Below, piece after piece: positions 30,800 to 35,177 of a stretch of DNA of 35,177 bases. Every line of letters begins with the position of its first letter. Positions within the stretch are counted from its first letter, which is position 1. This DNA comes from Actinomycetota bacterium. GTDB taxonomy: Bacteria; Actinomycetota; Actinomycetes; Streptosporangiales; Streptosporangiaceae. The notes under the pieces are model-generated. The model was not told the origin of the DNA. It saw only the letters and a program-made list of their open reading frames with translations, and searched no databases. The translations under genes were made by a program, and so were the position numbers. Where the stretch lies: positions 1 through 35,177 of the forward strand of contig DAHWEX010000636.1 in the NCBI GenBank assembly GCA_027326205.1, read 5' to 3'.

Positions 30800-31981
30800 T
30801 CAGGCCTGGGTCTTGGCCAGGGCCTGGTCGAAGTCGGCGACCAGGTCCTCGGTTCCCTCGATGCCGCAGCTGACCCGGATCAGGTCGGCGGTGATGCCGA
30901 GCCGCTCCCGGTCCTCGGCGCTCATCCCGGCGTGGGAGGTGGCGGTCGGCCGGGTGATCAGCGTTTCCACCCCGCCCAGGCTCGGCGCCACGTACGGCAG
31001 CCGGACCGCGTCCAGGAGAGCCTGCGCGGCCGCTTCGCCGCCGCGCAGCCGCAGGCTCAGCATGCCGCCGAACCCGGACAGCAGCTCCGCGGCGTGCTCG
31101 TGGTCCGGATGGGAAGCCAGTCCGGGGTAGTTGACGGCGGCGACCTGCGGGTGGTCGGCGAGGAAGCCGGCCAGCGCGGCGGCGTTGCCGTTCTGGGCGC
31201 GAACCCGCAGGGCGAGCGTCTTGATGCCCCGGGCGAGCAGGAAGCCGGTGTGCGGGTCCAGGCTGCCACCGAAGTGGTTGAGCGTTTTACGCACCTGGCC
31301 GATCAGTTCCGCGCTGCCCATGACGGCCCCCGCCACCAGGTCGGAATGCCCGCCCAGGTACTTGGTGGCGCTGTGCAGGCACAGGTCGAACCCGGCCAGC
31401 AGCGGCCGGAAGTTCACCGGGGTCGCGAACGTGTTGTCGATCACCGAGATCAGGCCCGCGCCGCGGGCGAAGTCCGCGATCTCGCGCAGCCGCCCGACCC
31501 GCATCAGCGGGTTGGTGATCGTCTCGACCAGGAACACCCGGGTCCGCGGGGTGCGCGCGGCAGCCCAGGTCTCGGGGCGGTTCACGTCGACGAAGCTGTA
31601 CGACAAGCCGAGATCCCCGGCGTGGTGGGTGAGGAAGTCGTGGGTGCCGCCGTAGAGGCAGTCACTGGCCAGCACGTGGTCCCCAGCGCGCAGCACGCTC
31701 AGCAGGGTGGTCGTTATCGCGGCCATGCCCGACGCGGTCGCGACCGCCGCCTCCGCGCCCTCCAGGGCGGCCAGCTTGTCGTGCAGGTAGCGCTGCGACG
31801 GCGTGGAGTTCAGCCGGATGTACTGCATGTCGTGGTAGTCGGTTCCCGGCTCGACCGAGTACACGGTTCCCTGGTAGATCGGGTAGACCACCGAGCCTTC
31901 CGGCCCCGGCCGCCGTTCGCCGCCGTGGACCGCCCTGGTTTCCATCGACTCGGTTTCCGTCGGCTCGCCTTGAGCATGCAT
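30800..31981 (-). CDS. Trans-sulfuration family PLP enzyme (cystathionine gamma-synthase/lyase-like)
   Basis: 393 residues. PLP-family motifs: YSVEPGTDYHDMQYIRLNSTPSQ, ASGMAAITTTLLSVLRAGDH, DCLYGGTH, ETITNPLMRV, IDNTFATPVNF, the PLP lysine K207 in SATKYLGGHSDL, and SLGGVETLITRPTATSHAGM. GGGAG lies 7 bases before ATG 31981. Members make or split cystathionine or degrade methionine/cysteine; sequence alone does not decide which. The N-terminus up to GSVVYPIYQ is typical. The PLP fold is complete, so it should be active. Confidence 0.92.
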   Translation of the reverse strand: MHAQGEPTETESMETRAVHGGERRPGPEGSVVYPIYQGTVYSVEPGTDYHDMQYIRLNSTPSQRYLHDKLAALEGAEAAVATASGMAAITTTLLSVLRAGDHVLASDCLYGGTHDFLTHHAGDLGLSYSFVDVNRPETWAAARTPRTRVFLVETITNPLMRVGRLREIADFARGAGLISVIDNTFATPVNFRPLLAGFDLCLHSATKYLGGHSDLVAGAVMGSAELIGQVRKTLNHFGGSLDPHTGFLLARGIKTLALRVRAQNGNAAALAGFLADHPQVAAVNYPGLASHPDHEHAAELLSGFGGMLSLRLRGGEAAAQALLDAVRLPYVAPSLGGVETLITRPTATSHAGMSAEDRERLGITADLIRVSCGIEGTEDLVADFDQALAKTQA

Positions 31982-32082
31982 GAGAGAGCTCCCGTCGCGT
32001 ATCGGCCAGTGAACTTAACCCGGACGGTCATGCGACCGCGTTACCGGACCATGGTCACCCGGCCGCGCCGGCGATTCCAGGG

Positions 32083-32673
32083 CTATTGGCGCGGAATTGG
32101 CCTTTCCGCGTCCCACTCCTCGGCCAGCAGGGCGTACTGGAGCCCGTCGAGCCACCCCTTCGTTCGGTGCAGGGATTCCTTGACCGCGTGCTGCTCGCGG
32201 CGCATCCCGACGCGTTCCATCAGCCGCCAGGACGGCTCGTTGTCGAAGAAGCAGGCGGCGCGCAGTCGCCGCAGGCCGAGCGGGCCGAAGGAGAGGCCGA
32301 TCAGCGCTCGCACCGCCTCGGTCGCGTAGCCGCGGCCGCCGGAGGCGGGGTCGAGGGTCCAGCCGAGCTCGCCGTGGACGCCCTTCCCCTGCTCGGCGAC
32401 CTCCTCCTGCGCCCAGGCGTCCTCGATCTTCAGCATCAGGTCACCGATCACCCGGCCGTCGAGCTCGATGATGATCAGGTCGGCGAGCCGCTTCTCGCGC
32501 AGGTAGCGTTCGCGGTACGCCTCGTACGTCACGGTCGCGGCCCCCAGCCACTCGTACACCTCCGGCAGCCGCCGAAATGCCCAGGTCGCATCGAGGTCGC
32601 CGTCGACAGGCCGCCGCAGGAACAGCCGCTCGGTGCGCACCGGCCACGCGAGCTCGTCCAGGGGATGACTCAT
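32083..32673 (-). CDS. GNAT-family N-acetyltransferase (RimJ/RimL-like)
   Basis: 196 residues. TERLFLRRPVDGDLDATWAF starts the fold. The acetyl-CoA motif is GGRGYATEAVRALIGLSFG, then LGLRRLRAACFFDNEPSWRLMERVGMRREQ. AAGGGA is 5 bases before ATG 32673. This is the ribosomal-protein/antibiotic type of GNAT; its acceptor is unknown. It diverges from the S9 peptidase with 78 bases between. Confidence 0.9.
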   Translation of the reverse strand: MSHPLDELAWPVRTERLFLRRPVDGDLDATWAFRRLPEVYEWLGAATVTYEAYRERYLREKRLADLIIIELDGRVIGDLMLKIEDAWAQEEVAEQGKGVHGELGWTLDPASGGRGYATEAVRALIGLSFGPLGLRRLRAACFFDNEPSWRLMERVGMRREQHAVKESLHRTKGWLDGLQYALLAEEWDAERPIPRQ

Positions 32674-32751
32674 GAATTCCCTTTCCACGTAGGTCGGCAG
32701 CCGCCCCGGCGGGCGGTGGCGGTTTGCGCGCCCGGGTAGTTGACTGGTCGC

Positions 32752-34824
32752 ATGACCGAGCTTCCCACGGTACGGGCCGCGCGGGTTCCGGTGACGGACA
32801 CCTACCACGGCGTCGAGGTCACCGAGGACTACCGGTGGCTGGAGAACGCTTCCTCGGCGGAGACGATCGCCTGGACGAGGTCCCAGCGGCAGCGCACCCG
32901 CGACTACTTCGACGGGATTGCCTGGCGAGACGCGCTGCGGACCCGGGTCGCGCGGTTGCTGCGGGCGGACCGGACGAGGTACGGCCGCCCCGTGTCCGGC
33001 GGTAGCACCTTCTTCGCGCTGAAGGAGCAGTCGCCGCGGCAGCGGCCGTTCCTGGTCGCCCTGACCGACCTTGACGACCTGGCGACCGAGCGTGTCGTCC
33101 TGGATCCGGTGGCCGTCGACCCGTCCGGTGAGACCAGCATCGACTTCTTCGTGCCGTCTCCTGACGGCTCGCGGGTGGCGGTCTCGCTCTCGGAGCACGG
33201 CACCGAGGACGGGTCCCTGTATGTCTACGACACCGTGAGCGGTAAGGCCATCGGCGAGCCGATCCCGCACGTGAACGTGATGGGCGGCGGTTCGGCGGCC
33301 TGGCGGCACGACGGCTCGGGGCTCTGGTACACCCTGTGCGCCGACCCCGCGGGCTTCCGGCAGCAGGTGTGGTTCCGCGAGCTCGGCGGCGCGCCGGATT
33401 ACGTTGACCTGGCCGGCGGCTTCGCCGACGAGCAGATCGCGGAGCACTTCCTGTCCACCTCCCCCGACGGCCGCTGGGTGCTGGACCGGGTGCAGCGGGG
33501 GGACGGCGGCGAATGGCAGATCTTCCTGCGCGGCCAGGGGGACGGCGACTCGTGGTGGCGGCTCGCCGACATCCCCGACAGGTGCGTGGACGCCATGTTC
33601 GGCCCGGACGCGCTGTACCTGGTCTCCCGCCGGGACGCACCCAACGGCAAGGTGCTCCGCCTCCCGCTGACCGGGGGCGCCACGGTCGCCGATGCCCGGG
33701 AGATCGTGCCCGCCAGCGACCTGACCATCGCCGACCTCGCGGTGACCCGCGGCACCGTCTGGGTCGTGCTCATGGACGGCGGCCCGCAACGGGTGCGCGC
33801 GTTCGACACCAGCGGCAACCCCCTGCCCGCCGTGCCGGTCCCGCCGATGAGCTCGGTTTCCTCGTACTCCGCCCGCCTGTCGGTGCTGGGGCCGGACCGG
33901 GTCGCGTGGTCGCGGGAGTCCTACACCGAGCCGGCGACCTGGTGGGTGGCGGCCGACGGCGCGGCACCCCGTCCGACCGCGCTGCGGACGACCACCCCCG
34001 TCGACCTGTCCGGCTACCAGGTGACCCGCGAGTTCGCGACCTCGAAGGACGGCACGCGGGTCCCGCTCACCGTGATCGCCGCACCGGGCACCCCCCGGGA
34101 CGGGAGCGCGCCGGCGCTGCTGACCGCGTACGGCGGGTACGCGATCTCGCTGGTGCCGAGGTTCGATCCCGAGTTGCTGCTGTGGCTGGAGCAGGGCGGC
34201 GTCTACGCCGTGGCGAACATCCGCGGCGGCGGTGAGTACGGCGACGCCTGGCACCAGGCCGGCCGGCTTGCCGCCAAGCAGAACTGCTACGACGACTTCC
34301 TCGCGTGCGCTGATCACCTGCACAGCGCCCGGATCACCAGTCGCGAGCGACTGGCGATCAGGGGCGGTTCCAACGGCGGCCTGCTGATGGGCGCCGTCCT
34401 CACCCAGCGGCCCGGCATCGCCCGCGCCGTCATCGCGCAAGTGCCGGTCATGGACTCCCTGCGCGCCGAGACCACCACCAACGGCAGGTTCAACACGGCC
34501 GAGTTCGGCACCGTCGAGGACCCGGAACAGTGCGCGGCGCTGCTCGCCTACTCGCCCTACCACAACGTCACCGACGGGGCGGCCTACCCGGCGGTGCTGC
34601 TAACCGCCGGAGAGAACGACACCCGGGTCGACGCCTGGCACGCCAAGAAGATGGCGGCCCGCCTCCAGGCGGCCACGTCATCAGACCAGCCGGTCCTGCT
34701 GCTCATGAAGACCACCGGCCACCTGGGCGGCTCCCTGGACCAGGTCATCGACGAGACAACCGACGAGTACGCCTTCCTGTTCAGCGAACTGGACCTCGGC
34801 TACCGCCCCGTAGCCGCCCCGTAG
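32752..34824 (+). CDS. Prolyl oligopeptidase (S9A family)
   Basis: 690 residues, cytoplasmic, no signal peptide. An N-terminal part and seven-blade beta-propeller (about 5-420) are followed by the alpha/beta-hydrolase domain. Catalytic residues: S540 in RGGSNGG, D623 in GENDTRVD, and H657 in TTGHLGG. YGGYAISLVPRFDP and ANIRGGGEYGDAWHQAGRL are hallmarks of the family, which cleaves small proline-containing peptides. ATG 32752 is chosen; TTG 32740 is possible. No clear ribosome site. One of two unrelated peptidase genes in the window. Confidence 0.93.
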   Translation: MTELPTVRAARVPVTDTYHGVEVTEDYRWLENASSAETIAWTRSQRQRTRDYFDGIAWRDALRTRVARLLRADRTRYGRPVSGGSTFFALKEQSPRQRPFLVALTDLDDLATERVVLDPVAVDPSGETSIDFFVPSPDGSRVAVSLSEHGTEDGSLYVYDTVSGKAIGEPIPHVNVMGGGSAAWRHDGSGLWYTLCADPAGFRQQVWFRELGGAPDYVDLAGGFADEQIAEHFLSTSPDGRWVLDRVQRGDGGEWQIFLRGQGDGDSWWRLADIPDRCVDAMFGPDALYLVSRRDAPNGKVLRLPLTGGATVADAREIVPASDLTIADLAVTRGTVWVVLMDGGPQRVRAFDTSGNPLPAVPVPPMSSVSSYSARLSVLGPDRVAWSRESYTEPATWWVAADGAAPRPTALRTTTPVDLSGYQVTREFATSKDGTRVPLTVIAAPGTPRDGSAPALLTAYGGYAISLVPRFDPELLLWLEQGGVYAVANIRGGGEYGDAWHQAGRLAAKQNCYDDFLACADHLHSARITSRERLAIRGGSNGGLLMGAVLTQRPGIARAVIAQVPVMDSLRAETTTNGRFNTAEFGTVEDPEQCAALLAYSPYHNVTDGAAYPAVLLTAGENDTRVDAWHAKKMAARLQAATSSDQPVLLLMKTTGHLGGSLDQVIDETTDEYAFLFSELDLGYRPVAAP

Positions 34825-34878
34825 CCGCACCTTTCCCGCTTGAGACTCCCTGGGCCGACCTTGAGGTTGCCCCCGGCT

Positions 34879-34909
34879 GTGACGCTCCCGGGAAGGCTCG
34901 GGTGGTCAC
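34879..34909. terminator. Hairpin between convergent peptidase and HNH genes
   Basis: GTGAC (34879-34883) and CCCG (34887-34890) pair with CGGG (34899-34902) and GTCAC (34905-34909), leaving a small internal loop. It lies between the two stop codons. Confidence 0.5.
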
Positions 34910-34928
34910 GCTGCCCGTGGAATCACGG

Positions 34929-35177
34929 CTAGGCGGCGCGCCCGGCCGGCGGGGCGTGGCTGTGCAGGACCTGCCTGCCGTCTGGGCTGGTGGCGGTCCA
35001 GGTGCCGTCGGGGTGGAGGGCGACGCGCCAGTTCCAGCGGTGGATGCAGACATCATGGTGGAAACCGCAGAAAAGGCCGCAATTAGTGACAGAGGTCTCG
35101 CCGCCGTCGCCTTGGTGGCGGATGTGGTGCACGTCGCAGGCGCTGGCGGGGCGGTCGCAGCCGCCGGGCCAGGCGCA
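34929..35177 (-). CDS. HNH endonuclease domain protein (13E12/DUF222 type), C-terminal part
   Basis: The 5' part lies outside the window. Visible 82 residues: CAWPGGCDRPASACDVHHI, the HNH core with zinc-binding cysteines, then NCGLFCGFHHDVCIHRWNW and a short C-terminal strand region (LHPDGTWTATSPDG). This is the typical end of the multi-copy actinobacterial DUF222-HNH proteins, often repeated in genomes and of unclear role. The stop is TAG at 34931-34929. Confidence 0.85.
   Translation of the reverse strand, partial: CAWPGGCDRPASACDVHHIRHQGDGGETSVTNCGLFCGFHHDVCIHRWNWRVALHPDGTWTATSPDGRQVLHSHAPPAGRAA

Noticed and set aside
30335-32329. Plus-strand frame of over 600 codons opposite the PLP enzyme gene
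   Set aside because: Antisense shadow across three real minus-strand genes or remnants.
32674-34563. Minus-strand extension of the GNAT frame far upstream
   Set aside because: The acetyltransferase has a natural ATG with a ribosome site at 32673; the extension is antisense to the S9 peptidase.
34929-35177. HNH gene as part of a mobile element or homing system
   Set aside because: 13E12-type HNH proteins are common in actinobacterial chromosomes, and no integrase, intron or element ends are visible.

Overview
The window is very GC-rich DNA with almost gap-free coding, GTG/TTG starts, a TetR gene that looks leaderless, and families typical of actinomycetes (XRE-DUF5753, XRE-NB-ARC-TPR, 13E12-type HNH, Rv3369-like PPOX protein, glucosylglycerate hydrolase). 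It most resembles the chromosome of a filamentous soil actinomycete (Streptosporangiales/Streptomyces-like). Genus cannot be decided from sequence alone. No rRNA, tRNA, CRISPR array, transposase or phage gene was recognised.

Layout. 1-2.2 kb: end of a LolA/RseB-like protein translationally coupled to an ABC-2 exporter pair. 2.2-3.8 kb: a GntR/HutC regulator (minus) behind three CTCTAGAG-type palindromes and a 9-bp repeat rich in Shine-Dalgarno-like sequence, then a small membrane protein. 3.9-9.2 kb: a redox module made of a Ser/Gly-rich anchored protein, ApbE, a ferric-reductase-like heme membrane protein, a NuoF/RnfC-like flavoprotein and an atypical ferredoxin, interrupted by a minus-strand glucosylglycerate hydrolase gene. 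9.3-12.7 kb: an MFS drug exporter, a TetR regulator and a pirin. 12.8-17.2 kb: a kumamolisin-type peptidase and an XRE-STAND-TPR regulator, both minus. 17.7-20.1 kb: a short fused transketolase and a divergent 2-hydroxyacid dehydrogenase. 20.1-22.7 kb: an FMN-binding protein and a ferric reductase/NAD(P)H oxidoreductase (a second part of the redox system), plus a small protein. 22.8-27.7 kb: a GH10 xylanase with palindromic operators, a large SF2 helicase with an unassigned C-terminus, and a protein resembling a maltokinase N-cap. 27.8-35.2 kb: TetR, XRE-DUF5753, a PPOX/F420-type protein, a small protein, an epimerase remnant, a PLP trans-sulfuration enzyme, a GNAT, an S9 prolyl oligopeptidase and the end of an HNH protein.

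How genes work together. The clearest shared theme is extracytoplasmic electron transfer. ApbE covalently attaches FMN to proteins such as the FMN-binding protein at 20.1 kb. Two heme-type membrane proteins, a NAD(P)H-type flavoprotein and a ferredoxin could carry electrons to it. Regulation is mostly local: GntR on its own operators, TetR on the MFS promoter, a CGAAA/TTTCG-binding regulator on the xylanase, and possibly the STAND protein on itself and the peptidase. Two loci look damaged: a transketolase that appears to be an in-frame deletion fusion of two subunit genes, and a 5'-truncated epimerase. No complete, clearly new defence or biosynthetic system was found. The strongest candidates for novelty are the split flavinylation/electron-transfer locus, the fused transketolase and the STAND-peptidase pair.
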